Origin: Dehalococcoidia bacterium UBA1123
GTDB taxonomy: Bacteria > Chloroflexota > Dehalococcoidia > Lucifugimonadales > UBA1123
Length of the DNA stretch: 6,282 nucleotides
Reading direction: 5' to 3'
Assembly (NCBI GenBank): GCA_002313895.1
Contig: DCAW01000083.1
Coordinates: 7,426-13,707 of the forward strand
The position numbers were made by a program, and so were the translations under genes. Below the pieces are notes generated by a model. The model made no database searches. It was given only the letters and a program-made list of their open reading frames with translations, and had not been told where the DNA came from. How positions within the stretch are numbered: position 1 is the stretch's first letter; the number at the start of each line of letters is the position of its first letter. Positions 1 through 6,196 of the stretch are shown in pieces.

Positions 1-436
1 GATGGGCCGCTCCCGGCGCTGCGATCGCATCCTCTGGGACGGCCACCTGATAACCGCGCTCCAATAGACTGAGGGCCGATTGCGCCACGCACACATCGGA
101 CTCCAATCCAACAAGGATAAGGGTATGCCGACCAAGTCGGTCAATGGCGTCCAGAATGTCTGGATTGCCCGCGATTCCAAAGACCATCTTGTCGTGCACT
201 GTCGTATCTTTTGGGAGGTGGCGTTGGATATCAGGCGCAACGCCTCCGAGTCTGGCAACGTCTTCGGCTGTGACGACGATTGGAATATCCAGCCAGCGGG
301 CGACGCTGATAATCCAGCATATTCGGTTTATCAATGGTTGTCGTTTGACTTCGGGCAGCTTGTCAGTGAACGTCTTTTGGACATCCACGATGATGAGGGC
401 GCAGTCATTGGCTTCAATGAGTAATGTGTGATTCAT
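1..436 (-). CDS. Isochorismatase-like cysteine hydrolase, N-terminal part (cut by the left edge)
   Basis: The reverse complement reads from ATG at 436-434 through 145 codons with no stop to the left edge, so the C-terminus lies outside the window. The family triad is visible: Asp18 in LIIVDVQ at the end of strand 1, Lys83 in HDKMVFG, and the nucleophile Cys116 in LESDVCVAQSA, which matches the family's GxxTDxCV block with ES in place of the usual T. A second strand, IPIVVTAEDV (51-60), also fits. Family members of about 180-220 residues hydrolyse small amides, imides or vinyl ethers through a covalent cysteine intermediate in the cytoplasm. The general layout and the DVQKTF segment resemble YcaC-like hydrolases of unknown substrate more than true isochorismatases, but I cannot name the substrate. 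AGGAAAG at 451-445 lies 8 bases before the ATG. The gene is divergent from the CoA-transferase. Family call is secure; the specific reaction is unknown. Confidence 0.9.
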   Translation of the reverse strand, partial: MNHTLLIEANDCALIIVDVQKTFTDKLPEVKRQPLINRICWIISVARWLDIPIVVTAEDVARLGGVAPDIQRHLPKDTTVHDKMVFGIAGNPDILDAIDRLGRHTLILVGLESDVCVAQSALSLLERGYQVAVPEDAIAAPGAAH

Positions 437-457
437 GCGTCTATCTTTCCTGGGTGG

Positions 458-486
458 ATTATAAACGCGGAACAGAAAGCTCTCAA
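458..486 (-). promoter_or_regulatory. Sigma70-type promoter for the isochorismatase-like gene
   Basis: On the minus strand TTGAGA (486-481; 5 of 6 to TTGACA) is followed after exactly 17 bases by a perfect TATAAT (463-458). Transcription would start near 450-452, only about 15 bases before the ATG at 436. The Shine-Dalgarno-like AGGAAAG (451-445) would then lie at the extreme 5' end of the message. Sequence match and position both support the call; promoter activity itself is inferred. Confidence 0.6.
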
Positions 487-587
487 CAATACAATCGCCG
501 AAGCATCTTGGGTCAGAAGGTAGTAGAATGGCGGTACGGGACATTGGCCATTAATGACAATCCATCGTTCTGTTCAGTGAGGCCGAT

Positions 588-617
588 TTGGTGTTGTCGC
601 CTCTAATGATGGATAAT
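588..617 (+). promoter_or_regulatory. Candidate promoter for the fused CoA-transferase gene
   Basis: TTGGTG (588-593; 3 of 6 to the -35 consensus) lies 18 bases before GATAAT (612-617; 5 of 6 to the -10 consensus). The predicted start near 624 gives a leader of about 29 bases before the TTG codon at 653. The -10 is good and the -35 weak, so this is only a plausible candidate. The rest of 437-652 holds no convincing gene: a 60-codon plus-strand frame at 424-606 has no recognisable motif and covers the divergent promoter. Confidence 0.3.
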
Positions 618-643
618 GATCCTAGGAACGCAGCAATAGAAGC

Positions 644-649
644 AGGTGA
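644..649 (+). promoter_or_regulatory. Ribosome binding site that supports the TTG start at 653
   Basis: AGGTGA at 644-649 matches the downstream half of the anti-Shine-Dalgarno complement (AGGAGGTGA). Although it ends only 3 bases before TTG 653, the implied distance from the AGG core is about 6 bases, which is normal. Its last three bases, TGA 647-649, are also an in-frame stop, so the protein cannot start further upstream. Confidence 0.65.
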
Positions 650-652
650 AAT

Positions 653-2935
653 TTGGCTGGCGCGCTGGACGGAATCAAGGTAATCGACTTCGGGCAGTAT
701 GTTGCAGGCCCCCTGACAGGGATGCTGTTGGCAGACCAGGGCGCAGATGTCATCAAGGTTGATCCTCCGGGCGGTCCTCGCTGGGACACTCCCGCCAACG
801 CCACGTGGAACCGCGGCAAGCGCTCCATTGTCCTAGACCTGAAGAATCCGGTGGACCTGCAACGGGCGAGGGCTCTCGTAAAATCCTCCGATGTGTTAAT
901 TGAGAATTTCCGACCCAGAGTGATGGAACGCATTGGTCTAGGAACAAAGACGCTCACGGACGCCAACCCCAAGCTGATCTACTGCTCCATGCCAGGGTTC
1001 GCCAGCGACGATCCCCGTTCCGGTGTTCCGGGGTGGGAGGGCATTATCGCCGCAGCCTCGACGACGATGAGAGGCCCACGTGCCTCCGAGACCGCAAGCA
1101 GGCCTGCTTACACTGCAATTCCCATTGCTTCGTCATACGCTGCCTTCCAGTCAGTGGTGAGCATCGCTATGGCCCTCTGGGTGCGCGAGCATGGGGACAC
1201 CGGCCAGTGCATCGAAGTTCCACTGTTCGACGGCATGTTCACTGCCATCGGCGGACAACGCATCATAAACCCGTATCCCGCAATGCCCGGCCTCGGAGGA
1301 ACCTGGACCGGTCAGTTCGAGTGCAAGGACGGGCGCTGGGTGATGTTTGGCTCTGGAAACACCAATTTCCGCCAATTTGTGAAGGCCGCTGGGATTACAT
1401 CCTGGGACAAAAAGGGTTTGACTGATCGCGAGCGATTGTTCAATGACCCGGAGCTTGCAGCAGAGCAGGAACGTCGGATCATCGAGCTTTTCAAGACCAA
1501 AACGGCCCAACAGTGGGAGAACCTTATCGCCAAGGCCGGCAGCGAGTGCGCCGTGTGTCGCACCAGCGCTGAATGGCTGAAACACCCTCACGCCAGAGAA
1601 TCGAAGGCCGTCATCGAAGTAAACGACCCAAAGCTTGGCACGATTCTGCAACCTGGAATCAATCCCCGATTGGATGGAACTCCGGGCGCTGTGCGAGGGC
1701 CTGCGCCTGCTCTAGACCAGCACCGCGAGGAGATACTTGCGGAGATTGAAGCCGGCCCTCCGCCCTCATCAACCGACGAAATTCGTGCCACTCTGAGGTC
1801 GGCTCTCAAGGGCATCAAGGTTCTGGACCTGTGCATAATTCTGGCAGGCCCGACCTGTGGCCGGACGCTTGCGGAGTTTGGCGCCAGCGTCATCAAGATA
1901 GACAATCCAAACCGGGACACGACTATCGCGTTTCATAACTCAGTCAATCGAGGCAAGCGCAGTATCCTGCTTGATCTCAAAAGCGATGAAGGCAGAGACA
2001 TCTTCTGGCGACTTCTGGAGGATACCGACGTTGTTGTGCAGAACTATCGCAAGGACAGAATCGCCGCTCTGGGACTAGGTTACGAGGAAGTCCGGAAGCG
2101 CAAGCCCGACATCATCTACGCTTCGTTGAACGCATACGGACACATTGGCCCCTGGGCAGACCGACCGGGGCATGAACAGTTCGCGCAGGCCACCACAGGC
2201 ATGCAGGCGCGGTTCGGGGGCGACGGCAAGCCCCAGCTTCAACCCCACGCCATCAATGACTACGGAACCGGACTGATGGGAGCTTACGGGGTCGCTCTCG
2301 CGTTGCTTCATCGTCAGAAGACGGGCGAGGGGCAGTCTCTCGACGGCGCGTTGGCCTACACGGCGATGACCCTTCAATCAGCGCTGGTTCAGGGCTACGA
2401 CGGAAAGACTTGGGACGAGCCGAGAGGCCAGAACGCTCTGGGGTCCGGCCCGCTACATCGCGCTTATCAGGCCAGCGACGGATGGGTGTTCTTCGGCGCT
2501 AGGGTCGTCGACCTGCCTGCGCTGTCCCAGGTTCCAGGGCTGGAAGGCGTCGAGAAACTACGAGGGGACGCGCTTGAGCGCATGTTAGAGGGGCGTTTCC
2601 GCCACACCACTGTCGAGCAGTGGGTGGGCAAACTGACACGGGTGGGCATCGGCTCCCACAGAATCGTCACCAGCACCAGAGAGCTTATGGAAGACGGCTG
2701 GGTGCGCGCTCACGGCCTCAGCATCACCCGCGACCACGAAGGATGGGGGCCAATCACCACGACAGGCCCGGCTCCCAGATTATCGAGAACACCGGTTCAG
2801 CCAGGCCGAGTCGCTCCGAGACCCGGCTCCGATGCCAAAGTCATTCTCGCCGAGATCGGGAGAGCGAACCAACTGGACAGGCTCGTGGCCGCCGGAGTTA
2901 TCCGAACCGAAGGCGTCACCGCCAGCGAACGCTGA
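653..2935 (+). CDS. Tandem (double-domain) CaiB/BaiF family III CoA-transferase
   Basis: A 760-residue protein made of two complete family III CoA-transferase units. Single-domain relatives are about 380-410 residues and work as interlocked dimers, so this looks like a covalent pseudo-dimer. Domain 1 covers about 4-365: LDGIKVIDFGQYVAGP, ADVIKVDPPG, NRGKRSIVLDLK, and GQCIEVPLFDG, whose D193 aligns with the catalytic Asp that carries the acyl/aspartyl-CoA anhydride (Asp169 of formyl-CoA transferase). Domain 2 covers about 384-735: LKGIKVLDLCIILAGP, ASVIKIDNPN, NRGKRSILLDLK, and GQSLDGALAYT, where Tyr569 occupies the Asp position. It keeps the C-terminal WDEPRG and YQASDGW segments. A linker of about 20 residues (366-383) with a Pro/Ser-rich patch joins them. 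The start is TTG with AGGTGA upstream; an in-frame TGA at 647-649 excludes an earlier start. Family members move CoA between acyl-CoAs and carboxylates, or act as racemases; the substrates here cannot be read from sequence. The gene stands alone on the plus strand and converges on the broken hydrolase. Confidence 0.93.
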   Translation: MAGALDGIKVIDFGQYVAGPLTGMLLADQGADVIKVDPPGGPRWDTPANATWNRGKRSIVLDLKNPVDLQRARALVKSSDVLIENFRPRVMERIGLGTKTLTDANPKLIYCSMPGFASDDPRSGVPGWEGIIAAASTTMRGPRASETASRPAYTAIPIASSYAAFQSVVSIAMALWVREHGDTGQCIEVPLFDGMFTAIGGQRIINPYPAMPGLGGTWTGQFECKDGRWVMFGSGNTNFRQFVKAAGITSWDKKGLTDRERLFNDPELAAEQERRIIELFKTKTAQQWENLIAKAGSECAVCRTSAEWLKHPHARESKAVIEVNDPKLGTILQPGINPRLDGTPGAVRGPAPALDQHREEILAEIEAGPPPSSTDEIRATLRSALKGIKVLDLCIILAGPTCGRTLAEFGASVIKIDNPNRDTTIAFHNSVNRGKRSILLDLKSDEGRDIFWRLLEDTDVVVQNYRKDRIAALGLGYEEVRKRKPDIIYASLNAYGHIGPWADRPGHEQFAQATTGMQARFGGDGKPQLQPHAINDYGTGLMGAYGVALALLHRQKTGEGQSLDGALAYTAMTLQSALVQGYDGKTWDEPRGQNALGSGPLHRAYQASDGWVFFGARVVDLPALSQVPGLEGVEKLRGDALERMLEGRFRHTTVEQWVGKLTRVGIGSHRIVTSTRELMEDGWVRAHGLSITRDHEGWGPITTTGPAPRLSRTPVQPGRVAPRPGSDAKVILAEIGRANQLDRLVAAGVIRTEGVTASER

Positions 2936-2959
2936 GCGATCGACACTGGACTCGGTAGG

Positions 2960-3838
2960 TCAGTCTGCAGGCGTTGCGACGGTAGATGCCGTCAACTGTT
3001 GTGCCACAAACGCTTTAACGACCCCCAGAGCGTGGTCGGTCTCCTTGCCAACCCTCAGAATGAAGTTGTGTGGCATGTCGGGATATTCCTCAAGCTCCAC
3101 GCTGCCGCCAACTGCGCGGTAGGACTCGACGAAGGCGTGCGGCATCGACATCGGGATGTTCATGTCCGCGGTCCCCTGAATAATCAGCAACGGGGGCAGG
3201 GCGGCATCCTCACCCCTTTCAAGAATTCCCTGGGGACTGCCCTCTTGCATGGCGTCCTCGTTGAGGAAGTAGTTCTCGGTGCTAGCCATCAGGTTGTTGT
3301 TCTCGATACCCTGGGCGTACTGGTAACGGGCGTAGGAGTCCCGCAGCGGCGAGCCTGCTATCGTATATGCCACCTTTTCGTCGTGGTCGTCGACGTCCGG
3401 TGAAGAGAGGGTCGTGTGCCGAGGGTCGTGAGGCCGCATCGCCGCCGGCATCGAGGTATGGCCGCCGCTCGAAACTCCCGCCCCACCGACAGAGTCCGGC
3501 GAGGCGTTAAACTACGAGGCGTAGGCCTTCCCATCTTGTGCCGCAGCGAGTGTCCTGGACCTGAGCGGGATAGGGGTGGTCTGGAGCCAGACGGAAATCC
3601 ACAGACGCAATCACCAACCCGCTTGATGCAAGGCCAGTGTTGAATATCTCCTGTTGTGTGCGGTTGCCTGCGTTCCAGGCTCCGCCGTGGACAAACAGGA
3701 TGCCAGGAAACGGCCCTCTTCCCCCTGCGGCTGGTAGATCGTTGCCTCCCAGGGCTCGCCGAGGGCCTTTTGGTACGGGACGTCGAAACTTTTGACTTCG
3801 AATTTGGCTTGTGGGTGGTAGTCAAACGTCGAAGGCAT
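2960..3838 (-). pseudogene. Broken tandem copy of the HSL-type alpha/beta-hydrolase
   Basis: This is a full-length but inactivated paralogue of the gene at 3906-4775; its 879 bases compare with 870 in the intact copy. From ATG 3838 it reads MPSTFDYHPQAKFEVK, with 32 of the first 37 residues matching the intact copy. Near 3714-3727 a net +2 shift relative to the intact copy throws the reading off, and translation stops at TGA 3613-3611. The homologous protein continues in another frame: ILFVHGGAWNAG at about 3700-3670, then SVDFRLAPDHPYPAQV. A net -2 shift near 3523-3530 restores the first frame, which then meets TAG at 3514-3512 where the intact copy has a Glu codon. Beyond it FNASPDSVGGAGVSSGGH, QGTADMNIP and DMPHNF follow to the stop at 2960, so the catalytic Ser, Asp and His codons all survive. 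Bases 3839-3858 before the ATG show no clear Shine-Dalgarno, unlike the intact gene. A translated C-terminal stub from ATG 3451 would lack both the nucleophile and the oxyanion HGG motif. Confidence 0.88.
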
Positions 3839-3905
3839 TGTTTGTGCTTACTCTATTGGAGCATTGCGTTAGGCCGAGTCGATTTCGGTTAAGGGGTCGT
3901 CAGCG

Positions 3906-4775
3906 CTACACAGCAGCGGCGGTGGTCGCCAACTGGCGCGCCACGAACGCTTTTGCAAGCTCCAGAGCGCGATCGGTCGCTTCGCTCGCTTCGGTAACGA
4001 AGTTGTGAGGCATATCAGGGAATTCTTCAAGCTCTGCTTCGCCACCGGCAATGCGGTATGAGTGAGCAAATGTGCGCGGTATCGACATGGGGATATTCAG
4101 GTCCGCCGTGCCTTGAATGATGAGGAAGGGGGGCATGTCGGCCTCCTCGTCCCGATCTAGGATTCCCTGGGGACTGCCTTCCTGCATAGCGTCTTCGTTC
4201 AGGAAGTAGTTGTCGGTGTTTTTGACGAGACGATCGTATCCGTCCGACTGGGCGTACTGGTAGCGGGCGAAGGAATCCAGCACCGGCCATCCGGCTATTG
4301 TGTAAGCAAACGTCCCATCGTGGCCCTCCACGTCTGGAGACGAGAGGACGGTGTATCGAGGGTCATGAGGTCGCATGGCTGCCAGCATCAGGGTGTGACC
4401 GCCGCTGGACGACCCCAGCCCGCCGATGGAGTCCGTCGAAGCGTTGAACTCCGAGGCGTGAGCTTTTAACCATCGGACAGCGTAACTTGTGTCCTCAACC
4501 TGAGCGGGGTAGGGATGATCGGGCGCCAGTCGGAAGTCAATTGATACAATCACCAAACCGCTGGCTGCGAGTCCGGTGTTGAATATCGCTTGACCAGTGC
4601 GGGTTCCCGAGTTCCAGGCGCCGCCGTGGACGAAGAGAATGGCAGGAAACGGCCCGTCGCCCTCAGGCTGGTAGATTGTCGCCTCCCAGGGCTGGCCTAG
4701 CGCCTCCTGATACGGGACATCGAAACTTCGGACTTCGTATTTGGCTTGCGGATTGTAATCGAACGTCGATGGCAT
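3906..4775 (-). CDS. Alpha/beta-hydrolase of the hormone-sensitive-lipase (HSL) type, probable carboxylesterase
   Basis: A 289-residue cytoplasmic protein without a signal peptide. Motifs appear in the expected order: the oxyanion-hole HGGAW at 50-54, the DFRLAPDHPYPA block at 80-91 typical of HSL-family (family IV) esterases, the nucleophile elbow GSSSGG at 121-126 with Ser123, the acid Asp225 in QGTADLNIP, and the base His257 in DMPHNF. The length fits the roughly 280-320 residues of the family. The elbow differs from the common GDSAGG. Such enzymes hydrolyse short-chain esters; neither substrate nor physiological role can be told from sequence. ATG 4775 is supported by GAGGAG at 4790-4785, 9 bases upstream. 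A degenerate copy follows head to tail 67 bases downstream, so this gene is the retained member of a tandem duplication. It shares strand and direction with the SnoaL-like gene, but the 162-base gap with its own candidate promoter argues for separate transcription. Confidence 0.92.
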   Translation of the reverse strand: MPSTFDYNPQAKYEVRSFDVPYQEALGQPWEATIYQPEGDGPFPAILFVHGGAWNSGTRTGQAIFNTGLAASGLVIVSIDFRLAPDHPYPAQVEDTSYAVRWLKAHASEFNASTDSIGGLGSSSGGHTLMLAAMRPHDPRYTVLSSPDVEGHDGTFAYTIAGWPVLDSFARYQYAQSDGYDRLVKNTDNYFLNEDAMQEGSPQGILDRDEEADMPPFLIIQGTADLNIPMSIPRTFAHSYRIAGGEAELEEFPDMPHNFVTEASEATDRALELAKAFVARQLATTAAAV

Positions 4776-4807
4776 CGTTTTTCTCTCCTCAGTCCCTGGC
4801 GCAGCAT

Positions 4808-4831
4808 TCAGTCATCAGCTTTCAGCCATCA
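4808..4831. repeat. Short heptamer tandem repeat upstream of the esterase gene
   Basis: Three consecutive 7-base units fit TCAGYYW at 4808-4814, 4815-4821 and 4822-4828, and a partial fourth unit (TCA) follows at 4829-4831. The array lies in the esterase leader and runs into the candidate -10 element. Similar heptamer runs occur between genes in many bacteria. I see no function, and three units could be chance or simple slippage. Confidence 0.5.
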
Positions 4832-4857
4832 TATGAGTTTTCATTCTGCGAACGCAA
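4828..4857 (-). promoter_or_regulatory. Candidate promoter for the esterase gene
   Basis: On the minus strand TTGCGT (4857-4852; 3 of 6) is followed after 18 bases by TATGAT (4833-4828; 5 of 6). The predicted start near 4821 gives a leader of about 46 bases ending in the good GAGGAG site at 4790-4785. The match is modest; its position in the 162-base gap (4776-4937) is what makes it plausible. I see nothing else in that gap besides the heptamer repeat. Confidence 0.3.
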
Positions 4858-4937
4858 TCGAAGATTCTGGTCGCGTGAATCTAACTATTGTTATGCACGA
4901 CCAGATGCTTCGCCGCGGCTCAATATGACATCCGGTC

Positions 4938-5309
4938 TTATGGCAGGCGCGTGGCGTGCCAGGAGACCAACTGCCAGCCGGCGTCCTTCTTGATATAGAC
5001 GTCCGTGAACTGGAGGCTGAACTCGTTGCCGTTCACTCGAACATCGGCGTTGCCTGTGACCAGGGCGGTGTCGTCACCATAGAGCCTCACGGCGGTTTTG
5101 CTGGAGACTATGGACTCGTAATTCAGCCTGCCTGACGCAATCCCGCTTGTGAAACTCTCTTTTGTGTCCACCGCGGCGGAGGTGTGGACGTATGAGAGGT
5201 CGTCGGAAAGGATTCGATTCAGAGTATCGACATCGTTGTCGGCCATCGCCTGCAACCGTTCTTGGTCGAGGGCCAGAAGTTCCTGGACTACACTTTCGGT
5301 CTGAGTCAT
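4938..5309 (-). CDS. SnoaL/DUF4440-like NTF2-fold protein
   Basis: A 123-residue protein whose whole length matches the small NTF2-like fold of the SnoaL-like/DUF4440 group. An N-terminal helix carries VQELLALDQERLQAMADND (8-26). The ILSDDLSYVHTSAAVDTKESF segment (33-53) has the usual D-x-x-x-Y/H-x-x region lining the cone-shaped pocket. The C-terminal strands follow, including FTDVYIKKDAGWQLVSWHATR (101-121), where the TDVYxKxDGxWxLVxxH pattern is the family hallmark. Members include polyketide cyclases, ketosteroid-isomerase relatives and many uncharacterised proteins; no catalytic assignment is possible here. It has no signal peptide. ATG 5309 is supported by AAGGAG (5324-5319) 9 bases upstream. 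The gene begins 37 bases after the end of the kinase/TPR pseudogene; CATAAT (5351-5346) could be a -10, but no convincing -35 accompanies it. No terminator-like hairpin with a T tract follows. Confidence 0.85.
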   Translation of the reverse strand: MTQTESVVQELLALDQERLQAMADNDVDTLNRILSDDLSYVHTSAAVDTKESFTSGIASGRLNYESIVSSKTAVRLYGDDTALVTGNADVRVNGNEFSLQFTDVYIKKDAGWQLVSWHATRLP

Positions 5310-5346
5310 GTCGGGTTGCTCCTTCTTTTGTTATTTGCTCTCGATA

Positions 5347-6183
5347 TTATGCCTTGAAATTGTCACCTTTGGATAGCAAACGCTCCATGAGGGGACGTAT
5401 ATTCAGGGCGGTGGAGATTTGCGAGGCCTCATCGAGCATCGTTGTTGCCTTGGCTTTGTCACCTTCGCCATCCTGCTCCACGAGCATGCCTGCGAAGTCG
5501 TGAAGCGTCCACGCCAGTTCTGGACGGGATTGAGCCCTTGCGGCAAAATGCCATCGCCCCCTCGAAATGGAGGCTCGCCTCATCTGATTTTCCCACGACT
5601 TGAGCCAGAGCGCCCGATATTCAGTCTATGGGCGGTGTGCCTCCGACAATCGTGTTGCGGAAGGGCAGCAACGATTCGTAACTTTTCGCAGCTTTAACGG
5701 GATCGTTTTCTAGAAAGGCGACGACTGCCAGTTCATAATGCAACTCCGCTCAATAAGCCTCGCGGCATATGCGGGTTCGGGACATGTCGTCCAGACCGTC
5801 GATCTTGATGAGGGTGAAGGCGACGTCTCTATCAAGCAGGGTGTCCCGAGCAAGATAGACCATATTCTTGCCGCCTTCGCCCAGAAATCTTTTCACTTGG
5901 TGCCGGCCACCAGAGAACGAAGCAGGCTGGCGATGACGCTCATCCACAAATTAGGGGATGGTGTTGAAGCTGCAGGTTTTCGGCCTTACGGATCATTGCC
6001 CCTGAGGGATGACGAGCCGCGTTCGGCCCACTCAAAGAACGCTTTCGCGTCCTCATTGGCCTCTTTAATTAGAAGGGCATCGTTGGCGAGTCTGAGCAAG
6101 GCCTCCCAGTCGTGACGATCTGCGGCAGCATCGGCTTCATCCAGGAGCCGCTCGAGCCTCAAACGCATTCGTTCGCTGACCAT
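5347..6183 (-). pseudogene. Collapsed remnant of a Ser/Thr-kinase/TPR regulatory protein
   Basis: Fragments of one large protein family survive in the right order but cannot be translated together. (1) ATG 6183 to TAA 5988-5986: 65 residues, an N-terminal TPR-like helical segment (RLRLERLLDEADAAADRHDW). After the TAA the same frame gives KPAASTPSP, like a linker. (2) After a frameshift near 5950, a kinase N-lobe start at 5947-5753: FSGGRHQVKRFLGEGGKNM, with a Gly-rich loop and VAFTLIK holding the expected ATP-binding Lys, then CREAY and TGA 5752-5750. (3) In the same frame at 5749-5624, a TPR-like stretch AELHYELAVVAFLENDPVKA, then TGA 5623-5621, then ALAQVVGKSDEASLHFEGA. (4) After a frameshift near 5525-5545, SRPELAWTLHDFAGML and the C-terminal IRPLMERLLSKGDNFKA to TAA 5349-5347. 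From memory, intact relatives exceed 1000 residues with kinase, ATPase and TPR regions. Here almost everything between the kinase N-lobe and the last TPRs is missing. Confidence 0.8.
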
Positions 6184-6191
6184 ACAATTTA

Positions 6192-6196
6192 CTCCC
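6192..6196 (-). promoter_or_regulatory. Ribosome binding site of the kinase/TPR remnant
   Basis: GGGAG (6196-6192) lies 8 bases before ATG 6183. It marks that ATG, rather than the in-frame TTG at 6198, as the ancestral start. The frame stays open from 6183 to the right edge, but the upstream residues (TWGRTDLTLDHVPTRAALPP) resemble no domain and the Shine-Dalgarno argues against them being coding. Bases 6199-6282 show no clear promoter or other feature. Confidence 0.5.

Noticed and set aside
80..431. Plus-strand open frames of 95-114 codons at the left end
   Set aside because: They lie antisense to the isochorismatase-like gene, whose triad residues and strong promoter identify the coding strand; the plus-strand translations show no family motif.
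424..606. 60-codon plus-strand frame in the divergent intergenic region
   Set aside because: It has no recognisable domain or convincing ribosome binding site and covers the minus-strand promoter at 458-486.
3358..3825. 155-codon minus-strand frame within the broken esterase
   Set aside because: Its translation is Arg/Ser-rich and unlike any domain; homology to the intact esterase lies in the other two frames, so this is a shadow.
3512..3838. Programmed frameshifting in the esterase paralogue
   Set aside because: It would need two separate shifts plus read-through of TAG. I see no slippery heptamer with a downstream structure, and the paralogue next door needs none of this.
4938..4965. GC-rich inverted repeat near the end of the SnoaL-like gene as a terminator
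   Set aside because: The stem is short and imperfect on the minus strand, lies inside the coding sequence, and no T tract follows the stop codon.
5621..5752. Possible TGA recoding (selenocysteine or reassigned codon) in the kinase/TPR remnant
   Set aside because: Two TGA codons interrupt homologous sequence, but there are also a TAA and two frameshifts, and the intact genes nearby use TGA as a normal stop (2933-2935). Ordinary decay explains it.
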